Shown: positions 1 to 7,763 of the stretch, one piece after another | Layout of the letters: each line of letters opens with the position of its first letter | Numbering within the stretch: the stretch's first letter is position 1 | Assembly: GCA_002067585.1 (NCBI GenBank) | Contig: MVQO01000201.1 | Span: 55,086-119,085, forward strand | DNA: 64,000 nt | Direction of reading: 5' to 3' | Source: Syntrophorhabdus sp. PtaB.Bin027 | GTDB taxonomy: Bacteria; Desulfobacterota; Syntrophorhabdia; Syntrophorhabdales; Syntrophorhabdaceae | Translations under genes and position numbers: made by a program | Notes under the pieces: model-generated | The model's database searches: none | The model's input: only the letters and a program-made list of their open reading frames with translations | Told to the model about the DNA's origin: nothing

Positions 1-1
1 T

Positions 2-1144
2 AAAGCAAGGCTCGAAAAGATCTCGGGAATGACAGCAGAGGAAGCTAAAAAAACTTTGATGCAGGCAATGGAAAACGAAGCGAAATATGAGGCCCTGAAG
101 ATATGCAAAAAAATAGAAGAAGAGGCCCGAGAAAAGGCTGATAGAGAGGCAAAAAAGATTATCGCTCTTGCCATTCAGCGTTATGCTGGGGATTATGTGG
201 GAGAGGACACAGTCTCAACAGTTCCACTTCCAAACGAAGAGATGAAGGGAAGAATCATAGGTAGAGAGGGAAGAAATATCAGGGCCCTTGAGGCTGCTAC
301 CGGTGTTGACATTATTATCGATGATACCCCTGAGGCGGTTATACTATCCTGTTTTAATCCAATTAGGAGAGAGGTTGCCAAAATCGCTATCTCAAGGCTT
401 ATTAGTGATGGCAGAATCCATCCGGCAAGGATTGAGGAGATTGTTTCAAAAGTGGCTGAAGAGATGGAGGACCGAATCAAGGAGGCCGGAGAACAGGCAG
501 TTTTTGACCTCGGTGTTCATAATGTCCACCCTGAGATCGTTAAACTTCTTGGAAGATTGACCTTTCGAAGCAGTTATGCACAGAATGTCTACCAGCATTC
601 ATTAGAGGTAGCTTTTATCTGCGGTGTAATTGCATCTGAGCTCCGTGTAAATGTTAAAGAGGCTAAAAGAGCTGGTTTGCTTCATGATATCGGTAAAGCA
701 GTAGATCACGAGATAGAAGGTTCCCACGCCTCTATCGGGGCAGATCTTGCCCGAAAATATGGAGAAAATGAAACTATTGTTCATGCAATCATGTCCCATC
801 ATGAAGACGTGGAGCCAACTGGAATCCTTGATGTTATTGTACAGGCAGCAGATGCACTCTCAGGGGCACGACCCGGTGCCCGGCGAGAAATGCTTGAGAG
901 CTACATAAAGAGACTAGAAGAACTTGAACGAATAGCAAACAATTTCCCAGGGGTCGATAAGTCTTATGCCATCCAGGCAGGACGAGAGATACGCATTGTT
1001 GTCAATAGTGAGAAGATCAACGATGATAACATCTATCTTTTGTCACGGGATATTGCCAAAAAGATAGAATCTGATCTCTCATATCCTGGTCAAATCAAGA
1101 TAGTTGTAATCAGAGAGACACGGGCAATAGAATATGCCAAATGA
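2..1144 (+). CDS. rny: Ribonuclease Y, 3' portion (5' end outside window)
   Basis: Membrane-anchored endoribonuclease that starts mRNA decay. The frame is open to the left edge, so the gene begins upstream. The roughly 140 missing residues would be the N-terminal membrane segment and most of the coiled coil. Seen here: the end of the coiled coil, a KH RNA-binding domain with the [10 protein letters not shown] core (about residues 70-145 of the visible 380), and an HD metal-dependent phosphohydrolase domain with [14 protein letters not shown] and the later HH pair in SHHEDVEP. The C-terminus is full length and overlaps ymdB by 11 bases. The rny-ymdB order recurs in Firmicutes, Deltaproteobacteria and several other phyla. 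Confidence 0.97.
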   Translation, partial: KARLEKISGMTAEEAKKTLMQAMENEAKYEALKICKKIEEEAREKADREAKKIIALAIQRYAGDYVGEDTVSTVPLPNEEMKGRIIGREGRNIRALEAATGVDIIIDDTPEAVILSCFNPIRREVAKIAISRLISDGRIHPARIEEIVSKVAEEMEDRIKEAGEQAVFDLGVHNVHPEIVKLLGRLTFRSSYAQNVYQHSLEVAFICGVIASELRVNVKEAKRAGLLHDIGKAVDHEIEGSHASIGADLARKYGENETIVHAIMSHHEDVEPTGILDVIVQAADALSGARPGARREMLESYIKRLEELERIANNFPGVDKSYAIQAGREIRIVVNSEKINDDNIYLLSRDIAKKIESDLSYPGQIKIVVIRETRAIEYAK

Positions 1145-1910
1145 GATTAAAGTCTTATTCCTGGGGGATGTCATTGGCAAACCAGGAAGGAAGGCTGTCG
1201 AGGAGTTTGTCAAAAGCTTTAAAGCTGATTTTGTTGTAATTAATGGGGAAAACCTAGCAGGGGGAATTGGAATAACACCACATGTAGCCCAGGAGATGTT
1301 CTCATGTGGTGTGGATATTATCACTACAGGAAACCATGTTTGGAAGAAAAAGGAGATGATTCCTTTTTTAATGGAAGAACAAAGAGTGCTCCGCCCATTG
1401 AACTATCCATCTGGGACCCCAGGTTTTGGCCATAGCATCACCCGCAAGAACGGGAAACGGATTTGCATCGTTAATCTCGAAGGGAGGGTGTTCATGACAC
1501 CCCTTGATTGTCCCTTCAGGGCAATAGGTAATCTTCTGAAGGAGTTGGATGACAAAATCCCAATCATCATCGACTTCCATGCTGAGGCAACATCAGAGAA
1601 GATTGCCCTTGGTTGGTATCTTGATGGAAAAGTCGCTGCTGTTGTGGGCACCCATACCCATGTACAAACAGCTGACGAGAGGATCCTACCAAAAGGCACT
1701 GGCTATATCACAGATGCAGGTATGACGGGCCCCTGTGATTCTGTGATTGGAATGGAAAAGAGTGTAGTCCTTAAAAAGTTTGTTACCCAATTACCCCAAA
1801 GGTTCGAAGTGGGGAAAAATGATATTGAAGTGCAGGGGGTTGTGTTAACATTGGAGAATGAAGGAAATAGCTGTATCGCAATTGAAAGAATAAAGCAAAA
1901 AATAGTGTAA
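1134..1910 (+). CDS. ymdB: YmdB-family metallophosphoesterase
   Basis: A 258-residue calcineurin-like phosphoesterase of the TIGR00282/YmdB family. Characterised relatives hydrolyse 2',3'- or 3',5'-cyclic nucleotides. Dinuclear metal ligands are visible in LGDVIGKPG near the N-terminus, NGEN about residue 38, TGNHVW about residue 65, and the C-terminal [11 protein letters not shown] block. The length is normal for the family. The ATG lies inside the last codons of rny, so the two are probably translationally coupled. The in vivo substrate cannot be read from sequence. Confidence 0.95.
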   Translation: MPNEIKVLFLGDVIGKPGRKAVEEFVKSFKADFVVINGENLAGGIGITPHVAQEMFSCGVDIITTGNHVWKKKEMIPFLMEEQRVLRPLNYPSGTPGFGHSITRKNGKRICIVNLEGRVFMTPLDCPFRAIGNLLKELDDKIPIIIDFHAEATSEKIALGWYLDGKVAAVVGTHTHVQTADERILPKGTGYITDAGMTGPCDSVIGMEKSVVLKKFVTQLPQRFEVGKNDIEVQGVVLTLENEGNSCIAIERIKQKIV

Positions 1911-1956
1911 GTGAAAAAAGCGAGACGTAAGAAGAAAAGATAGAACATTCTAAAAA

Positions 1957-1978
1957 TACCAATTAGTTCTCGTTGGTA
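1957..1978 (+). repeat. Short inverted repeat upstream of tyrS
   Basis: TACCAA and TTGGTA arms of 6 bp flank a 10-base loop, 31 bases before the tyrS ATG. There is no T-run and no T-box-like antiterminator core, so no regulatory role is claimed. It may simply be a small hairpin in the ymdB-tyrS spacer. Confidence 0.3.
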
Positions 1979-2008
1979 CATGGTTTCTTTTCTCAAACGG
2001 GGTGGGAT

Positions 2009-3232
2009 ATGTTTGATGTTGACAAACAGATGGAAGTTATAAAGCGGGGAGCAGTCGATCTTGTAAATGAAGAAGAATTGAGAAGCAAACTTGAGAGGTC
2101 CATAAGGGAAAATAAGCCCTTACGGGTGAAGCTTGGGCTTGACCCCACCGCGCCGGATCTGCATCTTGGGCATACAGTTGTACTTCAAAAGCTGAAACAA
2201 TTCCAGGAGTTAGGGCATGTAGCTATTTTCCTTATCGGAGACTTTACCGGCATGATTGGGGATCCTACGGGAAGAATCGAAACAAGGCCTGCGCTGACAA
2301 AAGATGAGCTTCTTGTCAATGCAGAGACATACAAAAAACAGGTATTTAAGATTCTTGATCCGGAAACAACAGAGGTACGATTTAATAGCGAGTGGTTTGA
2401 AACCATGAATGCTGCAGATATGATCAGGCTTTGCGCTCAATATACTATGGCAAGGATGATGGAACGAGAAGATTTTAGAAACCGTTACCAAAATAATCTT
2501 CCTATCAGTATCCATGAATTCCTTTACCCCCTTGTGCAGGGTTATGACTCTGTTGCCCTTCAAGCTGATATCGAGCTTGGTGGCCACGATCAGATATTTA
2601 ACCTCTTTGTTGGAAGAGTCATTCAGAGGGCATATGGCCAGGAGTCACAAGTCCTTGTCACTGTGCCACTTCTCGAAGGAACAGACGGCATTAACAAGAT
2701 GAGTAAGAGCTATGGAAATTACGTGGGAATTGACGAACAACCTGATACCATGTTCGGTAAACTCATGTCAATCTCAGATGAACTAATGCTCAAATATTAT
2801 GAACTTCTCAGCGATATATCATTAGATAAACTTCGTATTCTCAAGGAAGAGATTCACAACGGATCTGTACACCCAAGAGATGCCAAAGTCAACTTTGCAA
2901 AAGAAATAATTACAAGATTCCACAGTAAAGAGGCGGCTGATGCAGCCCATGAGAACTTCGATAAGATGTTTCGGGATAAGGAAGTGCCTGAAGATATTGA
3001 AGTGGTTACTATCAAAAAATCAGAAACCGGGACATGGTTGCCAAAACTTCTTGCCACGATTGGCATGGTTACATCCACCTCGGAAGGAAAACGAATGGTC
3101 CAGCAGGGCGGTGTCCATATCAATGGAGTGAAAGTGAACTCAGAGGAAATAACCCTTGATGCTGTCAACGAGTTAACCATAAAGGTTGGAAAAAGAAAAT
3201 TCAAAAAGGTCATATTTGAAAATGAAAGTTAG
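2009..3232 (+). CDS. tyrS: Tyrosyl-tRNA synthetase
   Basis: Charges tRNA-Tyr with tyrosine. The class I Rossmann fold carries the HIGH-type motif as HLGHT (about residue 51) and the KMSKS loop exactly as KMSKS. A C-terminal S4 RNA-binding domain (about residues 345-405) follows. Length is 407 residues from the ATG at 2009, normal for bacterial TyrRS. That ATG is chosen because GGGTGGGA sits just upstream and [11 protein letters not shown] is a typical start. An in-frame TTG at 1973 has no ribosome-binding site. The gene follows ymdB by 98 bases and is probably cotranscribed with it. Confidence 0.97.
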   Translation: MFDVDKQMEVIKRGAVDLVNEEELRSKLERSIRENKPLRVKLGLDPTAPDLHLGHTVVLQKLKQFQELGHVAIFLIGDFTGMIGDPTGRIETRPALTKDELLVNAETYKKQVFKILDPETTEVRFNSEWFETMNAADMIRLCAQYTMARMMEREDFRNRYQNNLPISIHEFLYPLVQGYDSVALQADIELGGHDQIFNLFVGRVIQRAYGQESQVLVTVPLLEGTDGINKMSKSYGNYVGIDEQPDTMFGKLMSISDELMLKYYELLSDISLDKLRILKEEIHNGSVHPRDAKVNFAKEIITRFHSKEAADAAHENFDKMFRDKEVPEDIEVVTIKKSETGTWLPKLLATIGMVTSTSEGKRMVQQGGVHINGVKVNSEEITLDAVNELTIKVGKRKFKKVIFENES

Positions 3233-3238
3233 TATGCC

Positions 3239-3267
3239 TTGACACAAAGGATATTTTGTTGTTTACT
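3239..3267 (+). promoter_or_regulatory. Possible sigma-70 promoter for the tRNA pair
   Basis: A perfect TTGACA at 3239-3244 is followed after 17 bases by TTTACT at 3262-3267 (4 of 6 matches to the -10 consensus). It starts just after the tyrS stop and lies 65 bases before the first tRNA-like element. The good -35 and spacing support it; the weak -10 keeps confidence low. Confidence 0.35.
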
Positions 3268-3331
3268 TATACGCTCAGAGTGATGGTGGTAAAAGCTTTA
3301 AATAGTATGTGTTCTTTTGTAAAACACGCAC

Positions 3332-3395
3332 TCCCCAGTAGCTCAATCGGCAGTAGCGGTCCCGTTGTAACGGGATAGGTTGCAAGTTCTGGGGA
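3332..3395 (+). pseudogene. T-arm-less tRNA-like element (duplicate of the adjacent tRNA-Asn)
   Basis: It shares a 21-base block covering the D arm (3339-3359) and a 14-base block (3376-3389) with the intact tRNA-Asn 105 bases downstream. A 7-bp acceptor stem can form: TCCCCAG at 3332-3338 with CTGGGGA at 3389-3395. Compared with the intact gene this stem differs by a paired change (G-C to A-T), so pairing is kept. The T loop and 3' T stem are missing, leaving a 12-base linker. The anticodon arm is 1 base longer than in tRNA-Asn; TCCCG/CGGGA encloses TTGTAA, which would present GTA (Tyr) or TGT. No CCA is encoded. Most simply a decayed tandem duplicate. Confidence 0.6.
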
Positions 3396-3436
3396 TTGAT
3401 TGCATTGCTCTTTATAATTTAAGTAGGCACACGCAC

Positions 3437-3513
3437 TCCCCGGTAGCTCAATCGGCAGTAGCGGCTGGCTGTTAACCAGTAGGTTGCAAGTTCGAGTCTT
3501 GCCCGGGGAGCCA
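3437..3513 (+). tRNA. tRNA-Asn (GTT)
   Basis: Full cloverleaf by eye: acceptor TCCCCGG/CCGGGGA, short D arm GCTC/TAGC with three good pairs, anticodon stem GCTGG/CCAGT around the loop CTGTTAA (anticodon GTT), 5-base variable loop, T stem GCAAG/CTTGC with loop TTCGAGT, discriminator G and encoded CCA. The U-turn T33 and purine at 37 are in place. A rho-independent terminator begins 11 bases after the CCA. The D stem is slightly imperfect (C-T at its inner pair). Confidence 0.95.
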
Positions 3514-3523
3514 GATATTTCCG

Positions 3524-3548
3524 GGCGCTTCACGCGAAGCGCCTTTTT
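3524..3548 (+). terminator. Rho-independent terminator after tRNA-Asn
   Basis: Perfect 8-bp stem GGCGCTTC/GAAGCGCC with loop ACGC (3524-3543), followed directly by five T. It closes the tRNA unit, and probably the rny-ymdB-tyrS unit, and separates it from the flagellar region. Confidence 0.9.
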
Positions 3549-3767
3549 CAATTAACAGGGATCACGCCGTTCCCTTAACATGACAAACTTACTGAGCTTC
3601 CCCTTGCCTTTCTGTGCAAGCTGAATCACTTAACCCTCCATCCATGCTGTTTTTGTTAATCTTGCCTCGCTCATTGTTAAACCAGTTCTTCTATTATGGT
3701 CTATCCCCTCACACACAAGAAGGGTATGGTTAATTCATAGCCCTTTACACTTCGATCAATAAAGCCA
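3549..3767 (+). other. Non-coding spacer before the muramidase promoter
   Basis: About 220 bases between the tRNA terminator and the sigma-54 box at 3768. I see no supportable reading frame. A lone TGACA half-site (in ACATGACAAAC, about 3578-3588) is the only resemblance to the TGTCA-N6-TGACA sites found upstream of other sigma-54 promoters here. Confidence 0.5.
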
Positions 3768-3783
3768 TGGCATTGTTGTTGCA
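3768..3783 (+). promoter_or_regulatory. Sigma-54 promoter of the GH108-type muramidase gene
   Basis: TGGCAT-N5-TTGCA, a close match to the -24/-12 consensus TGGCAC-N5-TTGCA. The predicted start of transcription is near 3794, giving a 37-base leader that contains the GGAGG ribosome-binding site of the gene at 3831. This puts the muramidase in the same sigma factor class as the flagellar operons. Confidence 0.75.
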
Positions 3784-3830
3784 CAATATCAAGCGTTGAT
3801 AGAGTTCATGTAAATCCAATGGAGGAAAAG

Positions 3831-4469
3831 ATGTTGTCTCACGTGAACCTCATTGAGGCCATACTGGCTTCAAAACAGCTTGATTTGAGCAGAAGAGCGG
3901 GAAGATTACCACACACTCAAAATGTGGGAGAATCTTTTGAAAAGGTCCTGAAAAATAATCTTCAGGTGAGCTCATCTGTTTTGCCGCTTAACAATGAGAT
4001 TGCTCAGGGTAATGCAAAATTTCGGGAAGGACTTAAGTTTGTTTTTGAGCGAGAGGGTAGTAAGTACGTTCGTGAGGATGGAGGCAGGGAGTCTTCAAAA
4101 TATGGGATTCTGCAATCAACAGCAAAAGAGTGTGGTTTTAGGGGTAATGTAAGGAATCTCACAAAAGCTGATGCAGAAATAATATACCGAAAAATATGGG
4201 ACAAGTCAGGTGCTGAATCATTGCCTTTTCCATTGAGTACGGTCCATTTTGACACGTATGTCAATAGCCCCACTGCAGCTGAAAAAATTCTTTCAAAGTC
4301 TCATGGTAATATCGATGTCTATTTGAGATTGAGAGAGCAGCGCTATGCCCGGCTTGCAGACATAAGGCCCGAACAATATGGCAAATATCTCAAAGGATGG
4401 AACAATCGGATTAAGAATTTGCGGATAATGGTTGCTTCGTATAATGATAAGTCCAATTTTACGGCATAA
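3831..4469 (+). CDS. GH108-type peptidoglycan hydrolase, probably flagellar
   Basis: A 212-residue lysozyme-like protein. Residues about 67-155 follow the GH108 pattern: KFVFEREGSKYV...DGG...KYGI, where the Glu of the EG pair (about residue 75) is the expected catalytic acid, then IYRKIWDKSG and a FD-x-x-VNSP-like segment. Residues about 160-205 resemble the family's C-terminal extension. The canonical EGG is EGS here. No signal peptide is visible; the first 55 residues are unlike a standard domain. The start at 3831 is chosen because GGAGG (3821-3825) sits 5 bases before it; an ATG at 3819 would overlap that site. It has a sigma-54 promoter, and the FlgJ in this window lacks its muramidase domain, so a role in opening the wall for the rod is inferred. 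Confidence 0.75.
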   Translation: MLSHVNLIEAILASKQLDLSRRAGRLPHTQNVGESFEKVLKNNLQVSSSVLPLNNEIAQGNAKFREGLKFVFEREGSKYVREDGGRESSKYGILQSTAKECGFRGNVRNLTKADAEIIYRKIWDKSGAESLPFPLSTVHFDTYVNSPTAAEKILSKSHGNIDVYLRLREQRYARLADIRPEQYGKYLKGWNNRIKNLRIMVASYNDKSNFTA

Positions 4470-4784
4470 CATTGCACCATGTTTGTTCATTGACATGATG
4501 ACAGGTCTTTGACGGAACCGTTTCACTCATGCTCTAAAACGTGGTTCACTATGTGGCTTGCGTCTTTTGTGGGGATATGCACAGAGCGAATTAGTATGAT
4601 CTTGAAGGGGAGAATCACACAGTTTTGCAGGGTGAGGGTGCGATGCAATCCCCAGTCATAGAGCACGATAATATCTTTGAGAATTCATGAAATGCTGAGC
4701 TGTGTGTATGGAACCGTTTTGATTTGTATCATTGAACAGTTATTATCGAAGGCCGTACAATGAATGTGAAAGTGATTCTTTAGC
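4470..4784 (+). other. 315-base spacer without a recognisable gene
   Basis: No reading frame with a credible start, no tRNA-like fold and no clear terminator. I looked for a c-di-GMP (GEMM) riboswitch because of the GGGTGAGGGTGCGATGCAAT stretch near 4630, but the conserved core is absent. No promoter for the downstream kinase gene could be assigned. Confidence 0.5.
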
Positions 4785-6413
4785 ATGAAAGAGAAAATAA
4801 AAAAAGATGGAAAATTCCTTGAAGCCTTGAAGTCGATTCGCCATCAGATTGATACCTTTGAGAGATCTGCAACATATCGGAAATTGGCAGAGCTTGTCCT
4901 TGTAGAGAGTGAGGAACGATACCGGACTCTTTTTGAGGCAGCAAACGATGCAATCCTATTGATCCAGGATGATCAAATTATAGAGTGTAATGCCAAATCA
5001 CTGGAGATATTTGGATGTAATAAGCCGCAATTGATCAAGGAATACCCTGAAAGATTCTTGCCGGAATATCAATCTGATGGGCAGCTCTCAAAGCTTACTT
5101 CTGAGGAAAAAATAAAATCAGCACTGGAAGGAGTCCCACAGTTTTTTGAATGGAAGTATCGTCGTTATGACGGTATGCTTTTTGATGCTGAGGTAAGCCT
5201 GAACTGCGTTGAATTATCAGGAAAAAGATTCTTACAGGCTATTGTAAGAGATATAACAAAGCGGAAATTAGCCGAGGAGGAGTTGAAAAGGGAGCGTCAG
5301 AAGCTCCAGACTCTGCTTGAACAGGCTCCTTTCGGTATGATACTCGTGGATGTGAAGGGTAATTATAAATATATGAACCCAAGAGTCAGGGAGCTTTTTG
5401 GGTACAACCTGAATGATACACCAAATGGAAGAATGTGGTTAAAAAAAGCTTATCCTGAACCATCATATCGGAGAACGGTAGTTGCTGCCTGGAAAGATGA
5501 GATCAGAAAGATAAACAGAAAAAAGAAGGTTCCCAGGGTCTTTAATGTAACATCCAAAGACGGAACCGAGAAAATAGTTAATTTTAGGGTTGTACAGCTT
5601 GAAAAAAATGGTGGATACCTTGTCACATGTGAGGATATCACTGATTTAAAGCGCCTTGAAGATGAACTTCTCAATGCGCAGAAACTTGAATCGGTTGGAA
5701 TCCTTGCAGGGGGCATAGCCCATGATTTCAATAATATTCTTGCAGTCGTTTTGGGAAATATCTCTCTTGCCCGATCTCATTTAAATAATGAAGGTATTGT
5801 AAGCGATAGGTTGCTGGAAGCTGAAAAAGCTTGTCTGAGGGCCAAGGACCTGACTCAGCAATTATTAACGTTCTCCCGTGGAGGCGAATCGGTGAAAGAA
5901 CCGATTGATCTTAAGGATATTATACGTGAAGCTGTGAACAGCGTCATCACTAACTCTCAGTTTGAATGTAATTTCTCATTTGCAGATCAATTATTTCCTG
6001 TCCTAGCAAATGAAAGGGAGATTCGCCAAGTTTTCAGCAGCATTTTATATAATGCCAGAGAATCAATGCCCTTAGGTGGTGCAGTCAGTATTTCAGTTGA
6101 AAATGTGACAGAAAATCCAAAAGACGAACTGCCTTTTCTCGAAAGAGATTATGTTCGAGTTTCGATAAAAGATACTGGATCAGGTATCCCGCAAAGCCAG
6201 TTGCAAAGAATATTTGAACCTTACTTTTCAACAAAACCATTGGGAACACAGAAAGGTATGGGCCTTGGACTTGCTATATGTTATTCTATCGTTAAAAAAC
6301 ATCATGGTTTTATCGAGGTAGAATCAAATGTAGATTCAGGAACCAAGGTGAATGTCTATCTGCCGGCTGCAAGAAATGACCGTGATATGTCGACGGGTCC
6401 GACCGGAATTTAA
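4785..6413 (+). CDS. PAS-PAS sensor histidine kinase
   Basis: A 542-residue soluble hybrid-less kinase. Two PAS domains (about residues 48-165 and 172-290), the first ending in the typical ...RDITKRKLAEEEL linker, precede an H box GGIAHDFNNIL with the phospho-acceptor His313. The HATPase domain follows, with GSGIP (G1) and GMGLGLAICYSIVKKHHG (G2). The AHDFNN type of H box is common in NtrB-like and PAS kinases that pair with NtrC-type regulators. There are no membrane segments, so it should sense an internal signal. It sits 83 bases before cheY and 1.4 kb before an NtrC-family regulator; the partner is unproven. The start has only a weak ribosome-binding site. Confidence 0.85.
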   Translation: MKEKIKKDGKFLEALKSIRHQIDTFERSATYRKLAELVLVESEERYRTLFEAANDAILLIQDDQIIECNAKSLEIFGCNKPQLIKEYPERFLPEYQSDGQLSKLTSEEKIKSALEGVPQFFEWKYRRYDGMLFDAEVSLNCVELSGKRFLQAIVRDITKRKLAEEELKRERQKLQTLLEQAPFGMILVDVKGNYKYMNPRVRELFGYNLNDTPNGRMWLKKAYPEPSYRRTVVAAWKDEIRKINRKKKVPRVFNVTSKDGTEKIVNFRVVQLEKNGGYLVTCEDITDLKRLEDELLNAQKLESVGILAGGIAHDFNNILAVVLGNISLARSHLNNEGIVSDRLLEAEKACLRAKDLTQQLLTFSRGGESVKEPIDLKDIIREAVNSVITNSQFECNFSFADQLFPVLANEREIRQVFSSILYNARESMPLGGAVSISVENVTENPKDELPFLERDYVRVSIKDTGSGIPQSQLQRIFEPYFSTKPLGTQKGMGLGLAICYSIVKKHHGFIEVESNVDSGTKVNVYLPAARNDRDMSTGPTGI

Positions 6414-6423
6414 TTCAGAATTG

Positions 6424-6450
6424 TTAAGTTTATTATTTTTTCAACGATTA
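6424..6450 (+). promoter_or_regulatory. Sigma-28 (FliA) promoter of cheY-cheX
   Basis: TTAAGTTT at 6424-6431, an 11-base spacer, then AACGATTA at 6443-6450. Compared with TAAAGTTT-N11-GCCGATAA, the -35 matches at 7 of 8 positions and the CGAT core is intact. It lies 47 bases before the cheY ATG. The same -35 word recurs before cheW and in nearly the same form before flgM. Confidence 0.7.
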
Positions 6451-6496
6451 ATAATTTAGTAATCATACTAAAACGTAGTCAATGTGGAGGTAAACA

Positions 6497-6871
6497 ATGA
6501 AAGTTTTAGTGGTTGATGATTTTGCAACCATGAGGAAGATTGTCAAGAATGTGTTGAAACAGATAAATATTGAAAATGTGGTAGAAGCAGAAAATGGAAA
6601 GCATGCTCTGAACGTCCTGAATAGCGAAGAAATCGATCTCATCATCAGTGATTGGATGATGCCGGAGATGACCGGGATAGAGTTCCTTAAAGTGTGTAAA
6701 GAGGATGATGAAAAGAAAAAAATCCCTTTCATCATGGTGACGGCTGAAGGTCAAAAAGGCAGTGTCATGGAAGCAATTAAATCGGGTGTTGACAACTATA
6801 TTGTAAAACCTTTTACACCGGATAAGCTTAAGGATGCCATTGATCGAGCTCGGACTCGGGCAGGAAAATGA
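6497..6871 (+). CDS. cheY: Chemotaxis response regulator CheY
   Basis: A 124-residue stand-alone receiver. The acidic pair DD (residues 7-8), phospho-acceptor Asp52 in SDWMMPEMTG, switch Thr in MVTAEG (about residue 82) and Lys in VKPF (about 104) are all present, as in E. coli CheY. Phosphorylated CheY should bind FliM, which here keeps its N-terminal docking peptide. GGAGG precedes the ATG. Paired with cheX, and one of two cheY-like genes in the window. Confidence 0.92.
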   Translation: MKVLVVDDFATMRKIVKNVLKQINIENVVEAENGKHALNVLNSEEIDLIISDWMMPEMTGIEFLKVCKEDDEKKKIPFIMVTAEGQKGSVMEAIKSGVDNYIVKPFTPDKLKDAIDRARTRAGK

Positions 6872-6887
6872 ACCATTAGGAGGAGAG

Positions 6888-7361
6888 ATGGAGGTCAAAT
6901 ATATCAACCCTTTCATAAATGCAGCCCAGACAGTCTTTAAAACCATGTTGAACATTGATGCCAAAATGGGAAAACCGATTCTCAAGAACGAAAAAACCAC
7001 TTCAGGAGATATTAGTGGTATTATGGGCCTGGCAGGAGATCGCAAGGGAACGATATGTATAAGCTTTCATGATAAAGGTGCGCTCTTTGTTTTCAAGACC
7101 CTCGTTGGTGAAGAGTGTGAAAGTATAAACCCGGAAGTCGTAGATTCTATCGGTGAGCTTACGAATATTATCTCTGGTCAGGCAAGAAAAGAATTCGAAC
7201 AGACTGGGTTGAATCTCAAAGCAGCAATACCCATGGTAGTTGTTGGAAAAAATGTGGAGGTCAATTTTATAACGAAGATTCCAATCATCTCTCTGCCTTT
7301 CTACTTTTCCATTAATAATGGTACACAAGAGATTATGTACCTGGATTTTTCTTTCGAATAA
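6888..7361 (+). CDS. cheX: CheX-family CheY-P phosphatase
   Basis: A 157-residue member of the CheC/CheX/FliY fold. The single catalytic helix motif is seen as DSIGELTNIISGQARKEF (about residues 85-102), with the E-x-x-N pair that inserts into the CheY active site. CheX proteins dimerise and dephosphorylate CheY-P. The ATG at 6888 is chosen because AGGAGGAG precedes it; an in-frame extension to 6834 runs into cheY. It lies 16 bases after cheY and should be transcribed with it. No cheZ or cheC is seen, so this is the visible signal-termination enzyme. Confidence 0.88.
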   Translation: MEVKYINPFINAAQTVFKTMLNIDAKMGKPILKNEKTTSGDISGIMGLAGDRKGTICISFHDKGALFVFKTLVGEECESINPEVVDSIGELTNIISGQARKEFEQTGLNLKAAIPMVVVGKNVEVNFITKIPIISLPFYFSINNGTQEIMYLDFSFE

Positions 7362-7763
7362 TCAGACAAAACAAACAGACCGATAATTTTTAGCCTGGTC
7401 TTACAAAGTGCTTAATATAGTATCCTCAGGCTTTGTGATATCAGGATAGCGCATTACTCTTTTCATATTCCGGATGAAGATAAACAGTAGTTCTGATTAT
7501 CAGATGTGGGTTGCAAATGAGTCTTTGCGCAAAGAAATAGCAGTGTTTTAAAAATAGTTGTTGAAAAGTATGCCTTTAAACAGTAATAATTATTAAAAAA
7601 AATTATGCACAGTTTATTCTCTTTAGAAAGATCATTTCACATGCGGGGAATCCTCGTAATTTCTCTGCACAGGTACAAGACAGACAAGAATGGTGTAAGC
7701 GAAGCGTTTTTGTAAACAGAGGAAGCTGGATAAAATAATGGTTTTTAAAAAGAGGGAGTACAG
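7362..7763 (+). other. 400-base AT-rich spacer upstream of the NtrC-type regulator
   Basis: No coding frame is supportable. TTGAAA at 7561 followed after 17-18 bases by a TAATAAT-like stretch could be a weak sigma-70 promoter for the regulator at 7764. An ACCGATAA word at 7379 lacks a sigma-28 -35 partner. No sigma-54 box was found, as expected if the downstream gene sits at the top of the hierarchy. Confidence 0.45.

Noticed and set aside
1973..2008. Longer tyrS start (TTG at 1973)
   Set aside because: No ribosome-binding site; GGGTGGGA and a family-typical start support ATG 2009.
1911..2008. T-box leader for tyrS
   Set aside because: The spacer is only 98 bases and lacks the T-box sequence and antiterminator; just a 6-bp hairpin is seen.
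4600..4700. Possible c-di-GMP riboswitch before the PAS kinase
   Set aside because: The conserved GEMM core and paired stems are absent.
7379..7386. ACCGATAA, a sigma-28 -10 lookalike
   Set aside because: No TAAA or TTAAGTTT at the right distance, and it lies just downstream of cheX with 380 bases to the next gene.
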